Shown: positions 23,648 through 36,606 of the stretch, one piece after another
How positions within the stretch are numbered: the first letter of the stretch is position 1
Layout of the letters: every line of letters starts with the position of its first letter
Source of the DNA: Incurvaria masculella
Lineage: Eukaryota > Arthropoda > Insecta > Lepidoptera > Incurvariidae
Reading direction: 5' to 3'
Assembly: GCA_946894095.1 (NCBI GenBank)
Contig: OX335641.1
Coordinates: forward strand, 4,482,501-4,546,500
DNA length: 64,000 nt
Program-made: the position numbers and the translations under genes
Notes under the pieces: generated by a model
Seen by the model: only the letters and a program-made list of their open reading frames with translations
What the model was told of the DNA's origin: nothing
The model's database searches: none

Positions 23648-23870
23648 AAAATGTTTGAGAAATATTACACTTTACTCAACATTAATGTGATCCTACAATT
23701 TTTAAAACTACAGGAAAGCCTTATTCGAGTGTGAACGTCCTTAATTTTCACTTTGAACATTGAAGGGATTGAACTTGTTTAAAAGAAAATCTGATGATTG
23801 TGAATTTTATGCTAAAAATGGTAGAAGGGTAGAAAGGGTAAAAAAATTGTTGAGAAAACTTATAGTTAAC
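23590..23870 (+). repeat. Partial duplication of the HMCES 3' coding end
   Basis: The C-terminal coding sequence at about 23593-23640 ('agaaaatctgatgaatgtgaatt') recurs at about 23776-23830 ('agaaaatctgatgattgtgaatt') about 185 bp downstream, beyond the stop codon. A further flank word 'gatcctaca..t..ttaaaactacaggaaa' occurs at 23689 and 24582. Confidence 0.65.
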
Positions 23871-24022
23871 TGGACAATTTTAGCTGCATCAACAAATTGC
23901 ACAATGCAAGTTTTCGGCCAGGACCCCCGCCCTCCTACATAACGGATGCTTTGTAAACAGTTTTGTGCTCGTATTCAGCAATGAACAATATAAAGAATGT
24001 TATAATAACAAATTAATACTTT

Positions 24023-24028
24023 AATAAA
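24023..24028 (+). promoter_or_regulatory. Candidate poly(A) signal of HMCES
   Basis: AATAAA about 375 nt after the HMCES stop codon, within an AT-rich stretch. Confidence 0.35.
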
Positions 24029-24029
24029 A

Positions 24030-26600
24030 CATAAAGTTGTCATATTATTGCAAATCAATGAAGATGCCTTCACAGAACCCTTCGTCCGCTAATAGATGAC
24101 TCCACTTTCGAGCGATAGCGCCGGACTATTGGCGGACTTAGGCTTCAGGACAACCTACAATTTATTTTGGGAAATAAATTAATTTTGAATTCTATGAATG
24201 AATTTTTTGTTCCATTCTTTATACATTCTTTGAATGGCAAGTCATTATCAGAATCCGTATTGGCTTCGGCGGCGATCATACTTTCTGTGACTTAAACATC
24301 TGTCTCATCTGCCACCCACTCTACCGTGTCAATTGGCACAGTAACTCCTTGGCGCGGCGGCGCGTGACAAGTCTTCTAATGGGGACTGGGGACGCAGGAA
24401 GGAGCAAGAAAAAGTGTTGTGGCTAACAGAATGACAGTTCCGCGTGCCTAACATGCAGAAATCTTGATATTATTAAACCATGACGAAATGATAACCTTGC
24501 CCCCCTCCCCCAAAGCAGCAGTACCGTAATACCTTGTCCGGAAAACTGCGTTATGTAATTTGTGGATGCCCCATTTGTGATCCTACATTTCTTAAAACTA
24601 CAGGAAATTATAAATTTCGCAATATTCACTTTAACATTGAAGGTATCCAGTATTGAAACTACATACTGGCCTTTGAAGTAAGTTTGTATGTAATTGTAAT
24701 AAAATAAAATTGTTTATCAACAACAAGACATTTTATTACTACAAATTAGTAAACTAAATTAAACATAATGGTTACTCGGTGGTTTAGGTTGTCAGACTAA
24801 AAGAAAAAGAACAAATAGTTAATGACAATAAATCTGGCAGATCTGTGAAGCTTACACACATCAATTCAGCACCTGCATTTTTCCACATGATACTTCAATA
24901 GCCAGAAAAAAACACATCAACTAGGTAATTGACATATACCTTATTTCTAAATCTATTAATAAACATACTCTTTAGAGAATGATCCTTGCACCATATTACA
25001 ATAATAATCTCAACATTAAACATTACCTATATTATAGAAATGAAAATATCATTGATTTGCTCGTTTTACACAAAACAATGGCAAAAAGGAACAACCAAAT
25101 TATATATTATAGGTGTATTTAATAAAAAAGTAATTTCCATGTATTCATTTTGATATTATACAATAGCCAGCCATATTCATATGCAAGACACACATATGTT
25201 GTATAAGTACAACATATATACACAGATAAAACTAATTTCATTATTGACAAAATCTTACAATTTGGAACACAACAATTAGTATTATGACCTGACAGATAAT
25301 TCTTACGATGCCTAAAACTATCTGAATAATGGTCTAAAATCATAAAATATTTCAAAACAAATAATAATAACAGTGTAATTAGGCGCATTCTACATTATGT
25401 CAAAATATTTTTTTTTTATTTTAACGCATGCAAGAACAGGGTTATCATTTTAAATTGAACATTCAGTGCCTACCTACCTTTTCCCAAAATGTAATCCTTG
25501 ATGTTTTATGTAACAAGGCATCAGCCCAACATGGAAATTAGGTGCCATGCTAGGACCGACCTTAAAGATAGTTAAATACCTTTTTTTAAAGTAATAGATT
25601 GTGAAGTTCCAAAATAAAGTAAGTAAATTTATAAAAAGTAAGCTACATATTTATATGTATATTTTTGTGCTTATAGGGGTCAGTTGGATGTTTTCTAGTT
25701 ATAGTTGGACGCGGTATATGGCGCTGTAGTCGAGATCCAGATTGTTTTTGAACTGACCATTTGAATAAAAAGACCACAAATGTTTTTGATCACATTTTAC
25801 AGGTGTCCAAAACTAAATTGACCAAAGCTGGAAAAGTCAACTAGTTTTTTTTTATATATCTTAATAACACTAGAAATGTATCAATAATACGTATCTGCTT
25901 TGCAAAACTCATAATTACACTAAAATAAAAAAGCACCTGTAGTTACAAAAAACCGTTACTACACAACAAAAGGTGTAACTAGCGTCTACATAACACGTAG
26001 ACTCCAACACAAAATGTAACTTGTGCGGAATTTGACCCAAGTAACATGTTTTTTTCCTTACCTTATTTTAACTGACTTTAAAACTAGTTATTTGGTAATG
26101 ACAAGGCGGACATGTTTTTACCTTTTACCTCCAAAATTACGATCTAAAACGAATCCTTTTGTGCACACGTACCTATTTTTAATAATTTAGGTACACTACA
26201 CATTAAAAAACTTTTTTTTTCTCTTTTATCCAAAGAGCAACTTATATTATTTTTTCGTTATGGATCATATCTATGCATTTTATCAACAGACAAAGAAAGT
26301 AGCGCTAGCCACGGATTACATTCGTTACATTTTATTTGTGGGGAATTTGCATCACCATATCGACCATCTCTCATTCAATGAGGAATGGTGGTAATCCAGA
26401 AAGGCCTAATCCTGCTTATTCCAAAGTTTTACATGGATTTCGAACAATTAATCTTAAAGCATTCCAAATGAAATGCACACGCAGGAGAAAGAAAAAAATA
26501 CATGCAACTGATATTTGAATGCAGGATTCCAGAAAAAATCCTGAGTCCCTTATCTACTAGACCACAGAACATATAATAATGATATGATGATGAAGTATAT
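24030..26600. other. Gene-free stretch downstream of HMCES
   Basis: No supportable gene. It contains an imperfect inverted pair (about 23880-23935 and 24525-24575), a short SINE-like piece at 25500-25570, and AT-rich sequence. Reading frames of 60-90 codons here have no recognisable domain. Confidence 0.45.
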
Positions 26601-26619
26601 TGCTTTAAGGTCTTTGCTT

Positions 26620-27006
26620 GCCATAATGTTCCTCTTTCCCTAAAACATGGGTTGAGAGAGGCGATGGCTGAGCCCAGCGTGATGCTCGTGAACGGGTGCT
26701 GTTTATGGGGACTGGCTTGCACCAATTGGCAACATTTTAGATGACGGACATGGTCTTTACAAATAAACTTATATTTGTCATGAACTGTTCCATAAGACAT
26801 GAATTGTTGATTCTCGTCAATTCATATTAATTTTGTGTTTTTACCTGTGATTGTAAGAAGTGGCAAAATCTTTTGTAAACTTAGACTAAGTAAACGTTAA
26901 AAAAAACAGCCGGGCTTCTTGCCTGTTCTTCGCTAGAATTGCTGAACTGGCTAATGATAAAATATGACAAATCCGAGTGCAGTGTACTGTCTATGGATGA
27001 TGAATA
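26620..27006 (+). repeat. Dispersed repeat D, copy 1
   Basis: It shares long stretches with 48285-48790: 'gagaggcgatggctg', 'gcgtgatgctcgtgaacg', 'ctgttcttcgctagaattgctgaactggctaatgataaa' and the end 'ctatggatgatgaataa'. The simple 3' end suggests a LINE 3' tail, but no protein is recognisable. Confidence 0.7.
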
Positions 27007-27016
27007 AACAATATAA

Positions 27017-27171
27017 ATGAATGTTTTAGTAACTTCCAGGCTTCCGTTGGACCGAGTTTTTCGCGCGAAAATCTGATTTATTTCTAAGGGCGAAAGACGG
27101 TCAATACTGACAGATTTTGGCGCCAAAAACTTGGTCGCACGGAAGCCTGGACGTTACTAAAAACATGAATT
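27017..27171. mobile_element. Near-perfect palindromic element
   Basis: 'ttttagtaacttccaggcttccgt' on the left is mirrored by 'acggaagcctggacgttactaaaa' on the right, and the arms continue inward through 'aagtttttggcgcc'-type sequence, about 65 bp each. Can fold into one long hairpin. No coding capacity. Confidence 0.75.
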
Positions 27172-27689
27172 GCTGTATCATCATATTGTTATATGGATAA
27201 AGAGCCTTATTGAGCTTTATTGCACAGGTTGAAAGGAGGGCGAGAAAAAATGCCCAAGGGAGGCTAAGGCAAGGATTAAACTTTGATAAAATACAATATA
27301 GCTTCAATAAGATGTCCCTTTGAGGCCGATTACAACGTAAACAGTAAGGCACTTGTTTTCCATTATTTCAAATGGAAGCCGTAATTAGGTCATTACAAAC
27401 AGTATTCTATGAATTGCCGAAGGAATTCACACAATAGGACTTTATGGACAAAGTATGAACTCAAAATCAAACTTGAAACATTAATTGCCCATATTGGGCG
27501 AGCAATGTTTTTTTCCACGTTTTCATACATTGCATATTGCTTCAAATAGCTTTTTTTCCGAACGAATATTTCCTGCAAGTGAGACTACAGCTGTAGATCA
27601 AGTTTAACATATGTTAAACCTAATGAATAGTTCATCAAGAAATAAGACTCCAACTTAATTAAAACCCGTATTAACTGACTCAGGTGACT

Positions 27690-27835
27690 TACGAGGCACG
27701 GCTACATTGAACTGGATGGAAATCATGGACAATTCCATTTTCGCTTCAAATCTTTCATTAAATGCGATGGTAAGTAACTAAGGAAGAGGGACCTACGTTT
27801 TACGTGAAATAAAAACCACGGCCAACCTAAATGGC
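27690..27835 (-). repeat. SINE family 1 fragment
   Basis: Body words 'acggctacattgaactggatgg', 'aaatgcgatggta' and 'gagggacctacgttttacgtg'. Confidence 0.7.
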
Positions 27836-28323
27836 GTAGGGATCACCCAACCAGGCGTGTTACCATAGTAAGTTAACTCACCAGTTGAACTGGTGAACTG
27901 GTTAGAGAGTGATTAAATTTGACGCTTAGTTGCATTTCGTACCATGCTGTCAAACGTGTTTTTCGACCAAGTGAGCAGATGGAAGCCGGCGAGTTCATTA
28001 CGATGGTAGCCCCCAGAATCCAAACATACTCAGTGCTTAACCTTAAGGTCAAAACCCTTAGCATCCCACTGAGGCTTAACATCCCACTGAGGTTCTTGAA
28101 GAATTCACCACTATCATCTGACTTGTTCGATAATCCGCCCCAGGGCCAGGTAACGTTAGGTCGGCAGCGCGAGCACCCAACACGTCACAACGATTTTGAC
28201 CAAACTTGCTACACGTTGCAATTGGATTGAATTGGCTTAAGTACTTCGCTAATGCGAAATATCGGTCGACTGACATTTTTATTTGTGGTTGATAGAGTAC
28301 AACATTTTTTTAAGACCAAGTTA

Positions 28324-28329
28324 TTTATT
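28324..28329 (-). promoter_or_regulatory. Candidate poly(A) signal of the SRI-like gene
   Basis: AATAAA on the minus strand about 256 nt past the stop. Confidence 0.3.
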
Positions 28330-28584
28330 AGAGATATAAAAGAAACATGTTTTTTAAATCTTGTACGATGGTACGGTATCCGAGTCGGACTCACACTTGG
28401 CGGACTCTAATCGCTTCCACAGTGCATTAGATAAACTTTTAAGAATGCTATTAAAGGTGTTATGTAATGAATAATTCGATGAAGACAAACTAAACATCTT
28501 TAACTATACAGTCCACTCAGAATTTAATTCACAGAATAAAACCTACAAATGTTCACCTTACCGCTATAAGATATTTTTCTTATT

Positions 28585-31500
28585 TTAAAAATTAAAATCG
28601 GCAACACACCGAATCACTGAGCGGGCCCTGAAGTAATCTGTTATGATGGTAAAAACTTCGTAGTCATCTGAAAATGTACACAAACTCCATCATTAATAAA
28701 ACAGAAATTATGTAGTTTGTAATTTATTACATCACATAAATACTGAGCAAGGAATATTTACGAGAAATAATTTGAATTCACAGAATCAGTCAGACTAAAT
28801 ATCCGAGCATTCCTTATCACAATAATTCTTAGAATGTATATCGGTAGTGTTATGGCAGAAGGGACGATCTGCATTTTTAACAAAACAGTTTAATTCCGTA
28901 AAAAAATCTTAAATATGTGTCTCCATGACCTGACTGGAAAAGGATACCACTGTATCTTTACCCTGTTAGAAAATACAAAATTCGCAAGAAATTTAAATGT
29001 GGCAAAGCAATCCATGTGCACATTCCTCTTTTTGCCATATTTGTAAAACTGCGGATAAGTCCCTTCTGCCATAACACTACCGATGTATGAAAAGGTTTCA
29101 TTTTGACAAGGCAGGTCATTGATTTACTAATATTCGGTTGCTTGGCTTGCCTTGACATTATTATAGGTCGACGGACATCTTTACTTTTGGAAATATATTT
29201 TCATGGGTGCCATGCATGGGGGGCGTCTAAAGTAGTTTCAATTCAAAAGGTGTTTTTATGGAACTGACCTTTTTTTAATATTTTTTTATACAACTTGACA
29301 TTAATGGCTAATACCACACAACTACCGTTATGATATTAGCCCAAACACCACATTCCCTAAGGAATTAGGTGCTATGCCAGGACCTTCCCTTTATGAGCGT
29401 CCAACACAATTTTTAATTGTTGCTTAAACCATAGTTTTATCCAATGCGGTGATACCAACCCGGGCGGGCTTAACTCTAACACCTAGTGCATTGGGCTTAT
29501 ATCACCATACTGGTTGTGGTAATAACACAACTACCATCAAGATATTAGTCCAACACACCATACGGGAACTAGTTGCTATGCCAGGAACTTATATTGCAAA
29601 ACTAAATAGAACTTGATGGAAAACATGGACAATTTTGATTGCTGCTTCGACTCCATTCGATGCGATGATGCCATCCCGGGTGGGATTAACTAATCTAGCA
29701 AAGAAAGGCACCTAAAGTTTTACATTGAATCCGCTCTCACGCCCAGTTTTGTTTAACATGTATGATCGAACACCAAGGTGTCGTGCCACAAATCTACCGA
29801 GGTTTACAAGAGTATAATTGGAATGATTGAATGCAGCACAGTTTACAACATCATAATATAATAAATTTTTTACAACATCATAATATAAGAGTAATTTCCT
29901 CCACACGGAAGTAAACGACTTCTATCTAAAAATGGGGTTTAACTTAGAATCTTGTTAGACCAGAAAAAAATAATACTCACCCGGGAAACGATTGACAGCA
30001 ATAATCTTATCGATAATGTGTTTTGCGACACTCTTGAACAACGGTTTGGTCTTGATGCGCCCTTTGTTGTAGTAAGGCATCAGATTCTTCACTACGAGCG
30101 GTGCGATGCGCTCGTTGCAGCTCGTTATGAACTCTGGAGTTTCCTCCAGCGGGGACATGATCAGTTCGTCGTCGTCGTCTTCTCCGAAGAGTTCAAGGAA
30201 CTTTTTCTTTATCTGAAAATGATGTTATTATGTATGACACTAATTTTGGTACTGCAAGACGGTAATTTTATATTGTTTAAAATTTAGTATTGACTTTGAA
30301 GCTATGTTGGCTGACAACCAGTTTTACAATTCAAAGAAATGTCCATGCTCGTAGTACAGATGGATTGTGTCTATTCTCTACTTGTTTTGGTAGTAAAAGC
30401 TTATTTATAATATTGGACCACTGTTTGGGAGTCATTAATAGGACCCTTGATAATGTTTGTCATCAACAGTCAATGATGTTTTGGTAAACTCACCCTTTCG
30501 TATTTCTTTCGATTGGTTTCCACAATTGTGTCAAGTGTCTCACTCAGCTTCAGTCTTTGGAAGTAACTTTCACAAATCCACTTGGACACAGATGGCTTTT
30601 TGGATGGGGGGCTCTTTCGAGCCGGTGTTGGTGCCAATGCTCCCGTCGACTTTAACATAGCGATTCTCTCGTCCAAAGAAGTCACGGGGACTGGATTCTC
30701 TATAACTTTCTCCAACGGTGTCGCAATGGTTGGAGTCTGGGGGATCCCATTCTTTGAGTGGTTTTCCGTGTGTGATGTGAAAAAGTCAAAATCATTACAC
30801 AAAGCTCCTTCAAATAGGTCATCGTCGGTCTCATCGGTTCTGAATAGTTGTTCCATTTGCAACATCACTTGGTCCTCGGCTTCTAGTGATTCAATCGATA
30901 GTCTGTTCTTTGGTTCAAGATGTGTTTGTGATGGCCCTGCTGTTTGTAAATTGCCATTTTGTGTCTGGGTCGTGCAGGTTTGGTTCAGGGCACCATTAAT
31001 AACTGGACTTGGTAAGGGTTGGATTGAATTTAGCAATGGCTGTGAAATGTTTTGTAAAGGCTGGATTGCATTTTGCATGCACTGATTTGTGTTTTTAATC
31101 ATGGACTGGGCGGCGTTTTGCATGGTTTGTTGGACAGTTCTTTGCATGGGCTGTACTGTTCTTTGTAAAGGCTGTAATGTGTTCTGCGTACGCCAGTCTG
31201 TGTTTATCGTCGGCTGTACTGTATTTGCCAGTGGTTGGATTGAGTTTAGTATCGGTGGCCCTGGAACGGGATCTGAATCGACAGTCATAGGAAGTTCTGA
31301 CTGAACATTAACAACTACCGGTATTCGATACTGTTGGCTGTCAGTAAATGCAATGTTCTGTGGAACGGTATCAGCTGAAATGATGTTATTCTTCCCAGGA
31401 TCGGGCTCGGGAACACTGAGCTTGCGTCTCTTAATACGCATGTTTGTTGGAGTACTTGAATCTAAGTTAACTTGAATGGCCTTGTCATTAATTGACGGAT

Positions 31501-34186
31501 TCAATAAACATTCAAATAGTTTTCTGTAAAGTTTTCCTTTTTCTGTGTCAGCTTTTAGTTGTTTAATCTGAAATGTGAAATAGTATTTAAATTCCAGAAT
31601 TAATATATAATGGCGATTGTATAAATTGGAATAGGTAAAGATATATAGTTTACTTGGCTAAAGCAACTGACGTGTGATCAGAAGATTTTTGTCTTGGATC
31701 ACAAGAAGAATCATAAGAAGTATGCAGCGATTAAGTCACGTGTAGTCAAGCCTATTATAGATTTCTAGGTGTGTTCAATGTTCAAAACGATAGAGCGCTC
31801 AGATCAGAGGATGGTTTGATATTTTGTATGCATATACATAATAGTTACATACAAAATCAGATTTCCTATTTTAGGCTTAACAGCAACATCGGCATGTTGC
31901 CCTTAGCCTAGCGGTTAACACCTGAGGTTTCTTGTATCGAAAACCACGGGTTCTAATACCAGTGTATGCACCCTTTTCTTGCACACCGATGATTTAAAAA
32001 TGCATTTTCGTAGAGAATGCAGATCACACAATGGATCGGAGCCCGTGTAAACTGTAGGTTCCCTTCAGTTCTCACTAGGTGGTAGTATTAATAGCCGGTC
32101 CGCCCAAGTTGGTACCATCGCATTAGATGTAACAATGTTAGGAAGGTTGCAAGTGGCGTCATAAAACTTGTCTGTATAGCGGAAGTTTAGCCACAGTTTA
32201 GTGCGAAGCACCAAAGGCTACTAGTCTGTGGTGCGCCCGCCCATCAGTTTGCTTACAAATTCAGGACTTCCAACATCGAATGTTCGCTACACTAAATGGT
32301 GCCGTGTGCTGTTTGCAAGTGTAATAAGACGAGGAGAACATCCTGATGTTCTCATGATAATAAATTGCATAACATTTCACCAGCAATTACTTGGTTGTCA
32401 ATAGATTATTAGATTAAAGAGAAACTGTTAGTGTTCTATATTGCCTAACAATCGGCGTGTAGCTACAACTGTGTACATTTTGCCCCCCAAAAAAGGCTGA
32501 AAAAAGTCACCAACTAACATTTTAACCATAATTAAGCTATTAAACCTGACTCATTTTTTTACTTTTATGTTAATTTTTACATATAAAGCCAAACATATAA
32601 AATATCATTTGAGTAATCTTCTAAAATAAACTCCATAAAAAATCAAAGATCAAAGCATTATGATGAGATTATGAACTACCTTTTTGCTCCAAATGGGCCA
32701 AAGAACACCTAAAGCCTAAGTCCGATAATAGATAATTCCACCTTCGAGCCTTAGAGCTATGAGATGATCAAGGAATCACAGAAATTGTAACAAACCACTA
32801 CAACTGCATCACGCTCTCATAACGCTAACTCTCAATAGTGGAGTTATCTATTAGCTGACATAGGCTTCTGGTTAACGTTTGGACCAAACCTCCGCAAACA
32901 CCATGTTTATTCTCAGTCTGATTACAATGCTAAAAGTGGCTCATTGTGTGAAACACTGCCACGATGCAGAAGAGAAAAAAAAATGCATGGAGTTCCACTT
33001 CAAATTAATAAGATGGTTTAGCTTAGAGACCTACTGGACATTTTCTATTTCTACTTACATGCCCGTCCATGTACATATATCTACAACAATATAGGGTGAT
33101 AATTGACCCACCGCTGCAAGGATGTTCTCCCGGTAGAGTTGCATAAGCATGCAGGCCTGCACCGCCTGCAGTTCAATGAACTTGGCACACCTCCAAATGG
33201 CACTGGGCAGGCGCAAATTCTTGCCCAGCAGTTTCTGACTCTGTTCGTAGTTCACGCAGAGCAGTTTGATCACAGAGTCAAAGTAGTGTTTACGGACCTA
33301 GAATTTTCATCATAATTTTGTTTTGCTGTTAACCCTTCGGAATATGTAGATTATTTACGTCGGGAGGATTATGCTCTGTCGCAACAAGCACACTACAGTG
33401 TGGTTTGTTTTGGCACAGATTTCTTGGATGATATCCGCCGAACCCATAGGCTTAGAATCTTAAGACGTACAGAGTCGACCGACGGATGAGACCAAAATTG
33501 TTTCATACAAAATGTACAGAAATTTCTTTTTTGTTTAAAAAAAATGCTAAATCGCTATGTAGCTTCAAAACAATGTTCTGAAGTTATGTTTTAAGGTTTA
33601 CCTTGAAATATTGAGAAAAAGTTAAAACATTTCATCGACTGTCACCCATTATTTACTTAAAAAAATATTCTAAACAACCTTCTAATAATGCCCACACCAG
33701 ATTGATTGTCAAAAACACTGGCAGCATCCTGCTCTATTGCCAAGTCATGCCAACTGTACCAAAACCGAGCTTAATTTAAGCTTTTATCTTTATTCATGGG
33801 TCTATTATAATAGATAATTATATAATAAATAATTATTTATCTATTAACTATCATAAAAACAAAAAAAAAGATACCGACGAATTGAGAACCTTCTTTTTTT
33901 TTAGTCGGTCAAAAAGAGGAACAAGGATACAGTGAATAATTTACCAACATTTCTCAATTGTGGGCATTCCGAATTTTAACTCTGGGATGGGAAGGGCTAC
34001 ATTTTGAATCACATTTTCAGAAATGTTTTGCCTTATATTGTGGTGAATGCTTACCCGAGACGTGAGTAGATGTGGATCATCACCGATAGGAGGTAGAGGC
34101 AGAGAGCCATCTTCCTGACCAATGAGCCGTCGATACAGCTCGTCGGTGCTCTCGCCACTGGCGGAGGACTGTCGACCGCGTTTCAT
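28585..34186 (-). CDS. Protein with C-terminal SRI-like domain; family not recognised
   Basis: Exons 34186-34055, 33297-33112, 31567-30494, 30212-29981 and 28667-28585 join in phase (0, 0, 0, 1) into 568 residues ending ADFNF-stop. I do not recognise the family. Residues 1-110 are mostly helical with a conserved-looking block (YFDSVIKLLCVNYEQ, LPSAIWRCAKFIELQ). Residues 130-400 are low-complexity, with many Gln/Asn/Pro repeats of the form 'xIQPLxNxxQP', and acidic patches (ETDDDLFEGALCNDFDFF). Residues about 490-568 (ERIAPLVVKNLMPYYNKGRI, then LFKSVAKHIIDKI, then a last helix ITDYFRARSVI) follow the pattern of SRI domains, which bind the phosphorylated RNA polymerase II tail in SETD2 and RECQL5. 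A nuclear, transcription-linked role is inference. No SET or helicase domain is present. The last 83-nt exon was found only from phase and homology to the SRI third helix. Confidence 0.72.
28830..29095. mobile_element. MITE-like inverted repeat
   Basis: 'atcggtagtgttatggcagaagggac' at 28840-28865 is matched inverted at about 29062-29090 with a spacer of about 195 bp. It lies in the last intron of the SRI-like gene. Confidence 0.7.
29281..29740 (-). repeat. Two SINE family 1 fragments in tandem
   Basis: 29281-29470 and 29510-29740 each carry the body order 'taataccacacaactacc', 'ggaattaggtgctatgccaggacct' and 'gatgccatcccgggtggg'. Neither retains a head. Confidence 0.75.
31898..32175 (+). repeat. 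tRNA-headed SINE, family 1, plus orientation
   Basis: Head 'ttagcctagcggttaacacc' (A box) with B box GGTTCTAATACC, then the body 'cactaggtggtag' and 'gttggtaccatcgcattagatg'. It is in an intron of the SRI-like gene. The head is too degenerate for a working tRNA. Confidence 0.8.
32711..32868. mobile_element. MITE with 'aagcctaagtc' inverted ends
   Basis: 'aagcctaagtccgataatagataattccac' is mirrored by 'gtggagttatctattagctgacataggctt'. A diverged half is at about 24085-24155. It abuts, at 32871, a piece of the MITE type found at 1181-1439. Confidence 0.75.
33868..33915. repeat. End of a 'cgacttcaaa'-class lepidopteran repeat
   Basis: 'gataccgacgaattgagaacc', a T run and 'agtcggt'. From memory this terminus is very common in Lepidoptera. 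Related sequence is at 54930-54970. Confidence 0.6.
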
Positions 34187-35503
34187 CCTACGGCGCTACA
34201 GCGGCGGAAAACACAAATTAAAGTTAGGTAAGAAGAAAGTAAAAAGAAGTTTATTAGCAGCAGACGACTTTATATTTACTATTGATTTGGGAACTCAATG
34301 CACCTTAGAATATTTTTCGGGCGTACTTACAGCACACGGCACAGTGCACCAATTAAATTGAACGTGTATAAGAAAACTCCTATACCGGATAACAAATAAC
34401 CTGTGAGAGCCTATCGGGCGCCACTCTAGCCGGTGTTTTCCGCACACATTGTTGCCCCTGGATGCAAAAAAATGCTTTCTGAAAAAAGATCACAAAACAA
34501 AACAACAACCAACAACGAACGAACACAGATATCACACATAGAGAAAACGACAGCATCCGTCAGAATATTAACAGTCGTATTCAGAGAGCACCTGTCAAAA
34601 CTTAGTACGAGATTAGCAACGGAGCAACCATACAAAAACCGGTTTAGTCAAGCAAATGTAAAATTAGTCCGCCCACTCTGAATACAGTTGCATAAGTTAT
34701 ATATACAGAATTACAGTCGTATTCAGCATGAACTGTCAAAACTTAAAACACGGATTATCTCCGGGCTGACCGTACAAAATGCGACTTAGTGCAAAGATAA
34801 TCGGCGTATTAAGACGGTCGTTACCCTATCGATTCCCTGTACTACGGGGATAGACACACGTCAGCAAGTCAAGCCAAGTTCCAGATTTTTTTAACCAAAA
34901 AAACCAACTTCACAGAAAAAGTTTTCCAAAACAAATTAATAAAAATAAATGAAAAGTATTTTTATGTATTTACTGGATACGACATTACCGTTATCTATAA
35001 AATTTGAGTTTCAGCGACATCTACATTTGAAGCATTGTAATCGGATTATTTTTAAAAACAATTACTTAATTGCTATTTTTTCTTACTTTTTAGTGCATAT
35101 TAATTTGTTTTGGAGAATAACTGAACTCCCAAATTTCATATAAACAGCTTATTGAAAATCGGAATTATTATCACTGACTGACATATAGATCAAAAACCTA
35201 ACCCACTTCCAGATGACCTAGAAAGGTAAAATTTAGCGCCCATGTGTGTAATGTTACGGTTAAAGCCCTATGTTGGTTAAAGTCCGAAATCTTTTTGTCC
35301 TTATAGGTAACTAAGATTTTCCAGATATACCTGTGTGGAGGGCACTAATTTAGAAATTATGGTAAGAAAAAATAATCTTAACCAATTTTTTTTTCACACA
35401 AAAAACATTTCAAAGTTTAATTTTTTTCTAGATATCAAAATAAGTGCTGAAATCCAAAAAATTTGAAGGAAAAATTTATTTCAGACTTTAACCAACATAG
35501 CCT

Positions 35504-36044
35504 TCCCGCTCAACTCCCCATACAAACGTGGAAAGAAGATCATGCCCATAATTCTTGTCAGAGATCCCAACTTTTGCTCAAAATATCTTTATTAGATCCA
35601 ACTAGATGTCTGATGACCGTTTGCATTGTAAAATTGTGATTGGTTTCTAAGTTATAAGGTCCGAAACTTCGGATTTTTCCCGCGTTTTATACAATAACTT
35701 TGGAGATGGATTACTCAACGATAAAGTAAGAAAATCTTCAAAAATTTGTCATCATCAAACATAGCTTGTTTCATCAAAATTTATAATCAATTTGGTTTTG
35801 GTTCAATTTTTGACTACAGCGGTCGTGGTTTACTTTTAGCTATAAGGCGTTTTGTAATTAAAATTTTCGTAAATCTTACCAATTCATACACTATGCACAT
35901 TGTCTGCTTTGTGTGGACATGTTGCATCCTCCTCATCACACAGGATATCTTTTTCTTTGAAACTGAGAAGGTCCCAGAGCGCAATAGCACTGTTTTGTAC
36001 CATGCCCGCGAATGAGTTAGTCCCGCCGGAAAGAGGCACCTTAA
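35504..36044. mobile_element. MITE family A, full-length copy with eroded left end
   Basis: Collinear with 7642-8178 over its whole length. The right end is 'aagaggcaccttaa' and the left end has lost 'ttaaggtggccc'. Confidence 0.85.
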
Positions 36045-36606
36045 CCGTAATATATACAAAGGAAAAAATCGGAAAACCGTGAATTTTACGATTTGAAACT
36101 TTTTAAGCAATCGATATTGGCTGGAGCACGGAGCTGAGGGGGAGGGTGGGGTTGGGCTTGTTAGTGCGACTGCTTACCTACAACACGCAGTATCCCTAAT
36201 TAGTCTGTGCCTACAAGCTTTTATGCTCCGTCATTCGACTAAATAGATTTATGTTTCAAATAATAAATGAAATAAAATTAATATTAAATAAACAATGATT
36301 ATAACATACATATGTACATACACCTCCACACCGGGTTTCCGGAGGGGTATGTAGAGATGATAGAGCATTATACGGTACGATCACAGCACACTTCTTTGGC
36401 TTCATCTACAGAGATACATATTTTCATACATACTCTACGATTACGGGTGCTAAGAAGAATTACGTAGAATGTTCTCCTTAGCCTTAAATTTATTTCGTCA
36501 TTCTTTCGTCACCAATGCGTTCCATATGTCCAAACCATTTTAGCACTCCCTTCTCGATTCTCACAACATCATTCTCAAATGACACTGCTTTCTAAATCAG
36601 CAATTT

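Noticed and set aside
27919..28230. 103-codon plus-strand frame
   Set aside because: No recognisable domain and no splice context; probably repeat-derived.
28890..29158. Possible last exon of the SRI-like gene
   Set aside because: It lies within a MITE-like inverted repeat and does not fit the phase; the exon at 28585-28667 does.
30582..31085. 167-codon plus-strand frame
   Set aside because: Antisense shadow of the large exon of the SRI-like gene.
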